Shown here: positions 23,833 through 30,917 of the stretch, piece by piece | How the letters are laid out: every line of letters starts with the position of its first letter | Position numbering within the stretch: the first letter of the stretch is position 1 | Assembly (NCBI GenBank): GCA_021199475.1 | Contig: JAJQHZ010000123.1 | Location: 4,611 to 37,110 of the forward strand | Reading direction: 5' to 3' | DNA length: 32,500 nt | Source: Lachnospiraceae bacterium | Lineage (GTDB): Bacteria; Bacillota; Clostridia; Lachnospirales; Lachnospiraceae | Program-made: the position numbers and the translations under genes | Notes under the pieces: model-generated | The model's input: only the letters and a program-made list of their open reading frames with translations | What the model was told of the DNA's origin: nothing | Database searches by the model: none

Positions 23833-25335
23833 TCAGACGCCCTCTTTTGCGAGCTTCTCTTCCTGCTCCTTCTGCACCTCCGGGAACGCGGAAAGCATCG
23901 GCTTCTCCTTTTTCCCTTTCAGCACACGATTCACATAATTCTGTGTAATCTGGTACACCTGCGGAGAGAGGACAAGCACGCCGATCAGGTTCGGGATCAT
24001 CATCAGTCCATTGAAGGTGTCAGCCAGATCCCATGCAAGGTTGTCGCCCATCACAGCGCCGCCATAGATAGCGATAACAAATACCACACGGTAAATGATC
24101 GTATATTTCTCACCAAACAGGAACTCGCAGGCCTTTGTGCCGTAATGGCTCCAGCCAAGGACCGTCGAGAATGCGAACAGCATAATCGCGATTGCCACGA
24201 ACGCCGCGCCGATCTGACCAAAGTGCATCGAGAAGACCTGCGCGACAATATTTGCCTTTGTCAGGGTGACGCCGGCATACTCCGCTACGGTCTCACCGGT
24301 CTCCAGATCAACCAGCCCGGAGGAAAGCAGTGCGAACGCAGTCAGCGTACATACAATGATGGTATCCGCGAACACCTCGAAGATGCCCCACATGCCCTGG
24401 CGAACCGGCTCGCTTACATTGGAGTTCGAGTGAACCATAACAGAAGAACCAAGACCAGCCTCATTCGAGAACACACCGCGCTTCATACCCTGCTCGATCG
24501 CCAGCTTGATGCCGTAGCCGACGACACCGCCGCCTGCAGCCTTCAGCGCAAACGCGCCGCTGAAAATCGCTCCGAACACCGCACCAACCTGTGAGATGTT
24601 CGTAATCAGAATCACGACTGTACCCAATATGTAAAGAACCACCATGAACGGCACGATTTTCTCCGTCACGGATGCGATTCTCTTCAAACCGCCGACAATA
24701 ACCAGACCCGCAAGAATCAGAACCACAATACCGGTCAGCCAGGTCGGTACGCCAAATACGGACTCCATATTACCGGAAATCGAGTTCACCTGCGTCATAT
24801 TTCCGATACCAAAGGACGCCAGGAAACAGAAAATCGAGAACAGCACCGCAAGCACCGCACCGATGCCCTTGCAGCCGGGCTTTGCACCAAGTCCGTCTCT
24901 CAGATAATACATCGCGCCGCCAGACCACTCGCCTGCACTGTTTTTCCTGCGGTAATAGATACCAAGCACATTCTCCGAATAGTTCGTCATCATTCCAAAG
25001 AACGCAATCAGCCACATCCAGAACACCGCACCCGGACCGCCGACCATAATCGCGCCCGCCACACCGACGATGTTACCGGTGCCGACCGTCGCCGCCAACG
25101 CCGTACACAGCGACTGGAACTGCGAAATCGACTTATCCTGTGTATGCCCGGTCACATCCTTGTCGCTGAAAATCGCCCCGATGGTCCGCTTCATCCAGTG
25201 CCCGATATGGCTGATCTGGAAAAACCTCGTCAGGCAGGTCATCAGCACGCCGACAAATGCCAGAAGAATCAGCGCAGGCCAGCCCCACACGATGCCGTTG
25301 ACGGCATCATTCACACTTTTTACTACATTCAGCAT
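23833..25335 (-). CDS. AGCS-family sodium:alanine/glycine symporter
   Basis: This 500-residue, roughly eleven-helix membrane protein matches the AGCS family (AlsT/AgcS/DagA), which imports alanine or glycine with Na+. Visible family segments are ALAATVGTGNIVGVAGAIMV, GGPGAVFWMWLIAFFGMMT, NYSENVLGIYYRRKN, GGAMYYLRDGLG, and KRGVFSNEAGLGSSVMVHSN. The C-terminus is charged (QKEQEEKLAKEGV). ATG 25335 is preceded by GAGGAGGAAGAAAGTT; the frame reads back to 25473 but that part overlaps the structured leader and has no hydrophobic or family signal. The leader contains a terminator and a closing helix, pointing to control by premature termination. Confidence 0.95.
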   Translation of the reverse strand: MLNVVKSVNDAVNGIVWGWPALILLAFVGVLMTCLTRFFQISHIGHWMKRTIGAIFSDKDVTGHTQDKSISQFQSLCTALAATVGTGNIVGVAGAIMVGGPGAVFWMWLIAFFGMMTNYSENVLGIYYRRKNSAGEWSGGAMYYLRDGLGAKPGCKGIGAVLAVLFSIFCFLASFGIGNMTQVNSISGNMESVFGVPTWLTGIVVLILAGLVIVGGLKRIASVTEKIVPFMVVLYILGTVVILITNISQVGAVFGAIFSGAFALKAAGGGVVGYGIKLAIEQGMKRGVFSNEAGLGSSVMVHSNSNVSEPVRQGMWGIFEVFADTIIVCTLTAFALLSSGLVDLETGETVAEYAGVTLTKANIVAQVFSMHFGQIGAAFVAIAIMLFAFSTVLGWSHYGTKACEFLFGEKYTIIYRVVFVIAIYGGAVMGDNLAWDLADTFNGLMMIPNLIGVLVLSPQVYQITQNYVNRVLKGKKEKPMLSAFPEVQKEQEEKLAKEGV

Positions 25336-25361
25336 AACTTTCTTCCTCCTCAAACATTTTA

Positions 25362-25518
25362 GGAACGACCGGGTGCCTGCCCACGATGCGGTTCGCCATT
25401 CACCGGCAATTGCCATGCAAGGATTCCGTTCCCCTATCCCAGACATAGAAAAACGCAGGTGAAATCTGAACAATCAGCCTTCACCTGCGAAGCAATCATC
25501 CTTTGTAATAGTCGTTCC
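25362..25518 (-). promoter_or_regulatory. Structured leader of the AGCS symporter gene, candidate riboswitch or attenuator
   Basis: On the minus strand GGAACGAC (25518-25511), only a few bases from the expected transcript start, is perfectly complementary to GTCGTTCC (25369-25362), which ends about 26 nt before the start codon and just before the GGAGG site. This closing helix encloses an intrinsic-terminator-like hairpin and about 75 nt of further sequence with GGCAATTGCC and other short pairings. I found no glycine-aptamer, T-box (no AGGGTGGNACCGCG) or lysine-riboswitch signature. The class is therefore unknown. Confidence 0.6.
25448..25489 (-). terminator. Attenuator-type terminator inside the symporter leader
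   Basis: CGCAGGTGAA (25489-25480) pairs perfectly with TTCACCTGCG (25463-25454), with an inner CTGA/TCAG helix, followed by TTTTTC. It lies between the promoter and the gene, so it would stop transcription before the coding region unless disrupted. Confidence 0.75.
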
Positions 25519-25531
25519 GAAATTTAAAACT

Positions 25532-25560
25532 ATACTAACACACTCTCTGCGGTTTGTAAA
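25532..25560 (-). promoter_or_regulatory. Promoter of the AGCS symporter gene
   Basis: Minus-strand TTTACA (25560-25555), 17-nt spacer, TAGTAT (25537-25532). Predicted start is near 25525, about 190 nt before the coding region. Confidence 0.6.
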
Positions 25561-25783
25561 GACGCGAATTTCGTGAAAAGCAAATTTTTTTCGAAAAAGC
25601 GAGGGGGAAGTCCGGATTTCCTGCAAATATTTTTGATTTACGGTTCTAAAGTCAAAAATAATTTCGTTTTACATCCCTTTTGGGAATTCGTTCAATAGCA
25701 TTTTTGTAGCAATGTACAATATTAATTCATGTCACTTCTAATGTCATATTCCCTCTTTTTAATGAACATCATTAATTTATCAA
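25561..25783. other. AT-rich spacer between the symporter promoter and the toxin locus
   Basis: No gene was seen. It contains an ATTTTTGA/TCAAAAAT inverted repeat near 25630-25662 and several A/T tracts. Its composition is clearly lower in GC than the flanking genes. Confidence 0.5.
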
Positions 25784-25811
25784 TTGCAAATATAATTAGT
25801 TGTGTTAAAAT
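25784..25811 (+). promoter_or_regulatory. Promoter of the toxin peptide RNA
   Basis: TTGCAA (25784-25789), 16-nt spacer, TAAAAT (25806-25811). The expected start near 25818 falls at the foot of a 5' hairpin. Confidence 0.6.
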
Positions 25812-25817
25812 AGTAGT

Positions 25818-25850
25818 GTTACCGCCTCTAAACTGGTAACGGAGAGGGGG
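25818..25850 (+). promoter_or_regulatory. Leader able to sequester the toxin ribosome binding site
   Basis: GTTACC (25818-25823) pairs with GGTAAC (25835-25840). Alternatively CCGCCTCT (25822-25829) pairs with AGAGGGGG (25843-25850), the ribosome binding site itself, with one mismatch. The two pairings are mutually exclusive, giving a plausible switch. Confidence 0.55.
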
Positions 25851-25857
25851 TGATGCT

Positions 25858-25938
25858 ATGTCAACAATTATTTCATTGTTAGTCTCTATTACAGCTGATG
25901 TTATTGCCAATTACATTAATATGCTGCTGAACAAATGA
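25858..25938 (+). CDS. 26-residue hydrophobic peptide, Fst/par-like type I toxin candidate
   Basis: The peptide begins MSTIISLLVSITADVIANY and ends INMLLNK: one predicted membrane helix with a short polar, basic tail, as in Fst-type type I toxins, which damage membranes or nucleoid structure when overproduced. GAGAGGGGGTGATGCT before the ATG is a very strong ribosome binding site. The gene has its own promoter, a leader that can hide the binding site, and a strong terminator 38 nt after the stop. A second, convergent promoter at 26059-26087 would make an RNA carrying the complement of the toxin start region. The peptide fits a recurring small-peptide pattern of Firmicutes but I cannot assign it to a named family with certainty. 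It is the only plus-strand gene near here. Confidence 0.72.
   Translation: MSTIISLLVSITADVIANYINMLLNK
25859..25877 (+). repeat. Direct repeat DR1 at the toxin start codon
   Basis: The 19 nt starting at the T of ATG match 26028-26046 at 16 positions, and the other three are T in DR1 and C in DR2. Antisense RNA from DR2 would therefore pair with DR1 without a break, using G-U at those three positions. Confidence 0.75.
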
Positions 25939-25976
25939 GATTCGATGAAAAGGATACCTCACCTGTAAAGAGGGAG

Positions 25977-26015
25977 AAACCCCGGAGTGAGCCACCACTC
26001 CGGGGTTTCGTTTTT
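25977..26015 (+). terminator. Shared terminator of the toxin and antisense RNAs
   Basis: AAACCCCGGAGTG (25977-25989) pairs perfectly over 13 bp with CACTCCGGGGTTT (25996-26008), loop six nt, followed by cgttttt. On the minus strand the same stem is followed by TTTCTCCCTCTTT, a weaker tract that could still end the antisense RNA. Confidence 0.9.
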
Positions 26016-26027
26016 GTGTTTTTCTTT

Positions 26028-26046
26028 TGTCAACAATCATTCCATC
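26028..26046 (-). repeat. Direct repeat DR2 in the antisense RNA gene
   Basis: Second copy of the toxin-start sequence, in the same orientation but outside the toxin transcript. Transcribed from the minus strand it gives the RNA complementary to DR1. Confidence 0.75.
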
Positions 26047-26058
26047 TATTACAAAGAG

Positions 26059-26087
26059 ACTTTAACACACTTTCCTGGTTTATGCAA
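26059..26087 (-). promoter_or_regulatory. Promoter of the antisense RNA
   Basis: Minus-strand TTGCAT (26087-26082), 17-nt spacer, TAAAGT (26064-26059). Spacing and the -35 hexamer match those of other promoters in the window. Confidence 0.55.
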
Positions 26088-26199
26088 GCATTTTTTTGCA
26101 GCAATTATTTTCAACGTACACGGATGCCCAAAACACAATTCTGCCTTGTGCAAACACGCTTTGTACTGCACTCATTTTCCCATGCTATGCACTGGATCT

Positions 26200-27744
26200 C
26201 TACTTCAGCACCATGCAGGACTGCGGTCCCAGCACGATCCTTCCCTCTTCCACATCTCCACTGCCAATGGAGAAAATGATCTCCTTATCCTCCGCCTCGA
26301 TCGGTGCGCTCACGGACTCCGTGGAAGGATTCAGTGCGATAAAGATGGTCCCCCGGCGATATACGAACGGCAGCTTCCGGGCCCCGGCATAAACGACTTC
26401 AAATTCTGCGTCCGCCTGCAGTTCTTCCTCCTGATGGCGGAGACTAAGCAGCGCTTTGACTGTGTTGAGCAGCGAAGTTTCGTCTGCCTCCTGCGACGCT
26501 ACATTCGGCGCATCGGAAGATGTGTCCACCGGCAGATACAGCGCATCGGCCGGGCAGGTAGAAAATCCATCGTTTTTCTTCCGGTTCCACTGCATCGGGG
26601 TACGGGAGCCGGTGCGGAAATAGCCGCCCTCCTTCGTCGGAACGTCGAGATAGCGCATCCCGATTTCATCGCCGTAGTAAAGGAACGGTACACCCGGCAT
26701 CGTGAAAAGAAACGTGTAAGCGATTTTCAGCTCTGAATCGTCCAGACTCTTTTTTAACCGCCGGGTATCATGGTTGCCGGTAATCAGGCAGTAATACCCG
26801 TTCTCCTTCGTCGCCTCATAGCGCGGAACGTACTCATCCAGGAAACGCATGATATCGCCCTTCCCATCCTTTTTGAAAAAGCTGTTGTCCTCGCCGGTCT
26901 CATAATCGCGAAACAGCGAATTGTAGCCGTTGCCGCCCCAGTTGAGATAAAAATCCATATGGTAGCCGCCGCGGTTCAGCGCCCGCTCAGGCGCGTTCCA
27001 TTCCGACACCATCGCCGCATCCGGATATTCCTCATCCAGCATATTCCGCACATCTCTCCAGATGGCGCAGGTACCGGACTTTTCCTTGTCATCATTTTTG
27101 ACCAGCGAATCCGCCATGTCCACGCGGAACCCGTCGCAGCCGTGGTCCAGCCAGAAGCGCATCACATCCTTGATTTCCTCCCGGGTCGCCAGGCAGTCCG
27201 GATGATCCATTGGCAGCTGCCACTCCTCTTTCGGATCCGGATTCAGGAATCCATAGTTCAGCGCTGGCTGGCTCTTGAAAAAGTTCAACACATACACACC
27301 GTCCCGCTCGGTCTCGCCTCCGATATAAAGGAAGCCCTTCGCCGGCTGGAAAGCCGCGTTCGTCCAGATGTAGCGGTTCGAATACTTATTTTTCTCCGCC
27401 TTCTGGCTTTCCTTAAACCACGCATGCTGCTCCGACGTATGCCCCGGCACCAGATCCAGAAGCACATGAATGCCCCGTTTGTGCGCCTCGCCAAACAGAC
27501 GGTACAAATCGCTGTTCGTTCCGTACCGCGGCGCAACCTTCTTGTAATCGCGCACGTCATAGCCCGCATCGCTGAACGGCGAATCATAACATGGATTGAT
27601 CCACAGCGCATTGCAGCCCAGTTCCTTTATGTAGTCCAGTTTCTCAATAATCCCGTTAAAATCACCGATTCCATCCCCGTTCGTGTCATAAAACGACTGC
27701 GGGTAAATCTCATAAAACACAGCGTCCTTTAACCACTTTGGCAT
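26200..27744 (-). CDS. GH13 alpha-glucosidase-type enzyme
   Basis: The 514-residue intracellular protein (no signal peptide) opens with the GH13 oligo-1,6-glucosidase-like pattern AVFYEIYPQSFYDTNGDGIGDFNGI, then LWINPCYDSPFSDAGYDVRDY and HVLLDLVPGHTSEQH. Catalytic residues are visible: nucleophile Asp in GFRVDMA (about 207), acid Glu in VSEWNAP (about 247) and the transition-state Asp in NHDTRR (about 324). The closing all-beta domain starts near AEFEVVYAGARKLPF. It probably cleaves short alpha-glucosides; the exact bond cannot be read from sequence. ATG 27744 follows GGGAGGAACCAAAG. It has its own promoter, and no transporter or regulator is adjacent. Confidence 0.9.
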   Translation of the reverse strand: MPKWLKDAVFYEIYPQSFYDTNGDGIGDFNGIIEKLDYIKELGCNALWINPCYDSPFSDAGYDVRDYKKVAPRYGTNSDLYRLFGEAHKRGIHVLLDLVPGHTSEQHAWFKESQKAEKNKYSNRYIWTNAAFQPAKGFLYIGGETERDGVYVLNFFKSQPALNYGFLNPDPKEEWQLPMDHPDCLATREEIKDVMRFWLDHGCDGFRVDMADSLVKNDDKEKSGTCAIWRDVRNMLDEEYPDAAMVSEWNAPERALNRGGYHMDFYLNWGGNGYNSLFRDYETGEDNSFFKKDGKGDIMRFLDEYVPRYEATKENGYYCLITGNHDTRRLKKSLDDSELKIAYTFLFTMPGVPFLYYGDEIGMRYLDVPTKEGGYFRTGSRTPMQWNRKKNDGFSTCPADALYLPVDTSSDAPNVASQEADETSLLNTVKALLSLRHQEEELQADAEFEVVYAGARKLPFVYRRGTIFIALNPSTESVSAPIEAEDKEIIFSIGSGDVEEGRIVLGPQSCMVLK

Positions 27745-27794
27745 CTTTGGTTCCTCCCTTTCCGGTCTGTTTTTCCGCGTAGCTGCAATGCCGT

Positions 27795-27823
27795 ATAATA
27801 CTATAATCATATCCGGATTGCAA
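27795..27823 (-). promoter_or_regulatory. Promoter of the GH13 gene
   Basis: Minus-strand TTGCAA (27823-27818), 17-nt spacer, TATTAT (27800-27795), about 50 nt before the start codon; the -10 matches five of six consensus positions. Confidence 0.62.
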
Positions 27824-27856
27824 GTGAAAAAATGATTTTTTTAGCCCTGAAAAAAA

Positions 27857-28723
27857 CTATTTTGCGGCCGTTTTCTCCCATGGCTCCGGCGCATCGGGGG
27901 AAAACAGCTCCGGAGCCGCCAGATAATGATTGAGTTCCGCGCCGATAAACCAGAGGTACATGCACACATACAGCCACAGCATGACTACCACCAGTGTCGT
28001 CAGGCTGCCGTAAATCACAGACATATTCGTCGAAAAATCCAGATAAAAGGAAAACAGGAAGGAGAAAATGCTCCAGGATATTGAGGCAAAAATCGCGCCC
28101 GGAAGCTGGCTGGAGACCCGCATCCGTTTTCCGGGAAGGTAGCTGTACATCAGTACAAAAAGACCAGTCAGAATCAGCATTGTCAAAAGCGCCGGCAATA
28201 TCGTGCCAAAATCCGGCAGATACTGAAACAGCGTCATACGCTCAGAGACGAAATCACGGGCACTGTACCCAACCACCAGTATCACAATACTGAATCCAAG
28301 CGATGCCACAAGTGCTACAATATAGGCCGCTGCCCGCAGCCGTACCACAAAGTAATTTCCATTCTCCTCGATCCGGTAAATCGTGTTCAGCCCATCCGCC
28401 ATCCCCAGCACGCTCTTGCCTGCCGTCCAGACAGCCGCGACCGCAGTCCCGGAGACCAGAGCGACCGACTGGCTGTAGATGGATTCCACAATCGGTTCAA
28501 TCAGATCGCGCACCGCAAATGGCGTCACATCCTCCACCGCAATTACAAGCTCCTCCGCCGATATGGAAGTGTATTTCAGCAAAGTCAGGAGCAGCATCAG
28601 AATCGGAAAGCAGCTCATCATCAGGAAAAACGCCGCCTCTGCCGAATGCGCCCGCACCTGATCCCGGCTCACCTTTTGCAATACATTTCTCGCGAATCGA
28701 ATTGTTTCCTGTCCTTTCTCCAT
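27857..28723 (-). CDS. YihY/BrkB-family inner membrane protein
   Basis: The 288-residue product has about six membrane helices, starting with AEAAFFLMMSCFPILMLLLTLL (the family's conserved early segment SxxAAxxxxFSxxPxL is recognisable), a central AAVWTAGKSVLGMADGLNTIY, and WLYVCMYLWFIGAELNHYL near the end. Members were once described as ribonuclease BN by mistake; their transport or structural role is unsettled. Two adjacent ATGs occur at 28726 and 28723; the second has better spacing from AGGGAG. It is followed by the GH13 gene and preceded by the SpoIID-like gene, with no sign of a shared pathway. Confidence 0.88.
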   Translation of the reverse strand: MEKGQETIRFARNVLQKVSRDQVRAHSAEAAFFLMMSCFPILMLLLTLLKYTSISAEELVIAVEDVTPFAVRDLIEPIVESIYSQSVALVSGTAVAAVWTAGKSVLGMADGLNTIYRIEENGNYFVVRLRAAAYIVALVASLGFSIVILVVGYSARDFVSERMTLFQYLPDFGTILPALLTMLILTGLFVLMYSYLPGKRMRVSSQLPGAIFASISWSIFSFLFSFYLDFSTNMSVIYGSLTTLVVVMLWLYVCMYLWFIGAELNHYLAAPELFSPDAPEPWEKTAAK

Positions 28724-28739
28724 CATCTGCTCCCTTTAT

Positions 28740-28801
28740 TTGACCGCAAATCCTCAAACGGCGGTTTCAGTTAACCGCAAATTCTCATACGGCAATTTCA
28801 C
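28740..28801. repeat. 31-nt direct repeat, two units, upstream of the YihY gene
   Basis: Units from 28740 and 28771 share ttRaccgcaaatYctca and acggcRRtttca. About four fifths of positions match by eye. They sit immediately before the YihY ribosome binding site. Confidence 0.65.
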
Positions 28802-28895
28802 ATATACTGCAGCAATTACCCTGTAAAAACTGATTTCTCTGTGCTTCACTTCAAAAACTATAGGAATCACAAACCGGCAAAACGCTGTATCACAG

Positions 28896-28964
28896 TCAAT
28901 TTCCATAATAATATGTCAGAATTTCCGTGTAGGAAGCCCCGTCAGCCGCCATCTGTGCCGCGCC
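28896..28964 (-). pseudogene. Orphaned 3' end of the SpoIID-like gene after an in-frame TAA
   Basis: In the same frame as the upstream coding region and directly after TAA 28967-28965 the sequence reads GAAQMAADGASYTEILTYYY, then GN and TGA at 28898-28896. This is the normal end of the SpoIID/LytB domain (GMSQWGA...ILxxYYxG). TAA replaces the conserved Trp codon TGG, which needs two base changes. Confidence 0.88.
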
Positions 28965-30413
28965 TTACTGGCTCATCCCGTTTCCGTGGCCATACCCGCC
29001 GCCATATAGATACAAAGAATCGGATTCCTGCTTCTCGTCTAAATCGTTTTCTCCGGAAGACTCAGATTCCTGCATCTCCTCCGCTTTCCTCTCACCGGAA
29101 GCTTCAGCTTCTGCATCCATATAGAAAAACGCGCTCGGAAGCAGCTGCAGACCCGAAACTTTCGTCCCGTCCATCAACGCTACATCTTCCCCTTCCGGGG
29201 AAAGAAACTGCCGGATGGCATATTCTCCCTCAATTTCCAGCGTTTCCCCATTGGCTATAACACGAAGCATTTGAACCTGTCCGCTCCCGCTCCGTTCTTC
29301 CACTGCAATCGTCTCAATGGCATCCGCCCAAATCCCATACTCCCCGGCCAGCCTGTCCAGAATCCGGGACACGGGAATTGTCACGCTCCAGCGCAGCCAC
29401 GCCGAACCATATTCCGCGCCATCCTCCGGCACCTCCTGCAGAAACTCCCGAAAGGCCGTCTCCTCATCCAGGTCTGTCCTGCCCTCCGAAAGGCAGGAGG
29501 TCGAGTAATACAAAACCTCATCTGCCGTCAGTACCACCCCGGCGGTCTCATCCACAGCCTTTCGGGAGCTTTGTGTGTACTTTCGGTTATTATATACTTG
29601 AAATTTCACGCTGTCATCCAAATCCGCTATCGTTTTTTCATTTTCCAGACACAGCAGCGCATAAGTCCGCGCACAAACTGCCTGCGCCTTTAACGCCTCC
29701 TCCGGAAAATACGACGGCATCTCACTCGACACAACTGCATACAGATATTCCTCCAACGGCAGCTCATTCACCAGCGCCAGCCCCTCCTCCAGTCGATAAA
29801 TATACAGCTCCCCAGCATATTCAGGAGCGCCATCCGCCCGCTCAAGGCTTGTCACCGTCAACGTTCCTTCGTCCCCCGGTGTCAGCCGCAGGACTTCCGC
29901 TTCCCGTAAATCCGATGCAGAAACGGCATATTCTGTCCCTGCTTCCACGAATGTGCCCCCGCCGGTTTCGACCTTGTCAGCTGTGGTTCCGCCAGTCATA
30001 GTTCCATCCGTTATAGTTCCATCCGTTATAGTTCCGCTCTCCACCCAAATACCGCCAGAACCACATACCGTTATCACATCAAATGTATCATCCGTGTACG
30101 CATTATCCAAGATTTGCACGCGAATGTCAAGTGATTCCGTATCCGCCGTTCCCAACAGGGCAGACCCTTCCGCTTTCATTTCCTGTGCATCGCCGCCAGT
30201 TGGCGCTGCTTCCTCCTCCTCCTCACTTCCGGCCAGACCTTCTGTCCGCGCCGTGTTCCCGGAAGTTTCTCCCGTCTCATTTTCTGTCACGACCGCTGTT
30301 CCGTTCACAGCCCGCTCCCCTTCCTCAAAGGATAAATACAGCAGATAAAAAGAAAGCGCTATCATTCCGGCCAAGAGCACCAGTTCCAGAACAAACAACA
30401 GCTTCTGCTTCAT
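28965..30413 (-). CDS. SpoIID/LytB-domain protein truncated at the conserved GMSQW motif
   Basis: SpoIID-type proteins are membrane-bound enzymes acting on denuded glycan strands; SpoIID itself acts in forespore engulfment. The 482-residue product has an N-terminal membrane helix (LELVLLAGMIALSFYLLYL), an acidic Glu/Thr/Gly-rich region with five-residue repeats (GTITDGTITDGTMTGGTT), then the SpoIID domain: LPLEEYLYAVVSSEMPSYFP with its likely catalytic Glu, EALKAQAVCARTYALL, and the final GGGYGHGNGMSQ, where it stops. The expected W and 22 more residues lie past a TAA. ATG 30413 follows GGAGGATTGG; the upstream ATG 30437 has none. Further acidic low-complexity stretches occur near the C-terminus. 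Either a recent nonsense change, a sequencing error or a tolerated truncation. Confidence 0.85.
   Translation of the reverse strand: MKQKLLFVLELVLLAGMIALSFYLLYLSFEEGERAVNGTAVVTENETGETSGNTARTEGLAGSEEEEEAAPTGGDAQEMKAEGSALLGTADTESLDIRVQILDNAYTDDTFDVITVCGSGGIWVESGTITDGTITDGTMTGGTTADKVETGGGTFVEAGTEYAVSASDLREAEVLRLTPGDEGTLTVTSLERADGAPEYAGELYIYRLEEGLALVNELPLEEYLYAVVSSEMPSYFPEEALKAQAVCARTYALLCLENEKTIADLDDSVKFQVYNNRKYTQSSRKAVDETAGVVLTADEVLYYSTSCLSEGRTDLDEETAFREFLQEVPEDGAEYGSAWLRWSVTIPVSRILDRLAGEYGIWADAIETIAVEERSGSGQVQMLRVIANGETLEIEGEYAIRQFLSPEGEDVALMDGTKVSGLQLLPSAFFYMDAEAEASGERKAEEMQESESSGENDLDEKQESDSLYLYGGGYGHGNGMSQ
29995..30039 (-). repeat. 15-nt in-frame repeat in the SpoIID-like gene
   Basis: Three units (29995, 30010, 30025; plus-strand form gttatagttccatcc) encode GTITD repeats in the acidic spacer. 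Confidence 0.8.
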
Positions 30414-30599
30414 CCAATCCTCCATGCCAAATAACATCCGGAAGGCAAAATACGATATGGTTTATCAGGAATCCCGTGGTCACGATTCGAAACAATTCGA
30501 AACACCGGCATTTCATTCCCGACCTTTTGTTCCCTGTATCATTATATTTTTAAAAGGATAAAGCTATACATACAGATTCCCGAAAAATGTCCGCGTAGG

Positions 30600-30895
30600 G
30601 TGCGTGTGACGCTTATCCCGTCCGGAGGACGAGGATGCCTCGCGGCGAGCGTAAGCCAAAATACTCCCTCGCCGGGTTATGCCCCCAATCTCCGATTGTG
30701 GGGCGCGGGCATCCCACGCCTCGCATGGGATATGCCTTACGCGTCCCAGTGCAATCGAGTAGGAGACGGCCTGTCGGCTCCTACTCGCCCGCACGGTATG
30801 CCATAAGGATTGCCGACGCAGTCGGAGGATTCCTTATGGCTAAAACCCGGGTGCGGCTTTAGCCGCAAGACTCCTTACGCAGCCCTGCGCATAAT
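30600..30895. repeat. Hairpin-rich interspersed repeat, copy 2 with extra modules
   Basis: The 73-nt core (30666-30738) matches copy 1 at 1905-1977 with two differences. Around it are further stems: CGTCC/GGACG near 30619, GAGTAGGAG/CTCCTACTC (30757-30786), and CCATAAGGA/TCCTTATGG (about 30801-30839) enclosing CCGAC/GTCGG. At 30857-30893 the block gctttagccgcaa is followed directly by ctgcgcat, as if a second unit had lost its core. Confidence 0.75.
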
Positions 30896-30917
30896 TAAGG
30901 CGGCTCAAAGAGCCGCC
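30891..30917 (-). terminator. Terminator of the glycine-rich protein gene
   Basis: On the minus strand GGCGGCTC (30917-30910) and GAGCCGCC (30906-30899) form a perfect 8-bp stem with a three-base loop, followed by TTAATTAT. Confidence 0.7.

Larger units (their letters stand above)
25970..26052 (-). ncRNA. Predicted antisense antitoxin RNA (RNA II-like)
   Basis: From the minus-strand promoter at 26087-26059, an RNA of about 80 nt would run through the complement of DR2 and the shared hairpin, converging on the toxin RNA. It could contact the toxin RNA at DR1 (19 continuous pairs, including the last two bases of the start codon) and at the complementary terminator loops. That is the arrangement of the enterococcal par RNA I/RNA II pair. 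No expression evidence is available. Confidence 0.55.

Noticed and set aside
25336-25473. N-terminal extension of the AGCS symporter
   Set aside because: It overlaps the closing helix and terminator of the leader, and GAGGAGG points to ATG 25335.
25362-25518. Glycine riboswitch or T-box before the symporter
   Set aside because: The glycine aptamer core and the T-box sequence were looked for and not seen, although structure and terminator are present.
25859-25880. Perfect TTGACA on the minus strand over the toxin start as an antisense promoter
   Set aside because: No acceptable -10 lies 16-18 nt away; the pair at 26059-26087 is far better placed.
25722-25910. 62-residue frame on the minus strand opposite the toxin peptide
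   Set aside because: No ribosome binding site, and its sequence is the shadow of the peptide gene, its leader and promoter.
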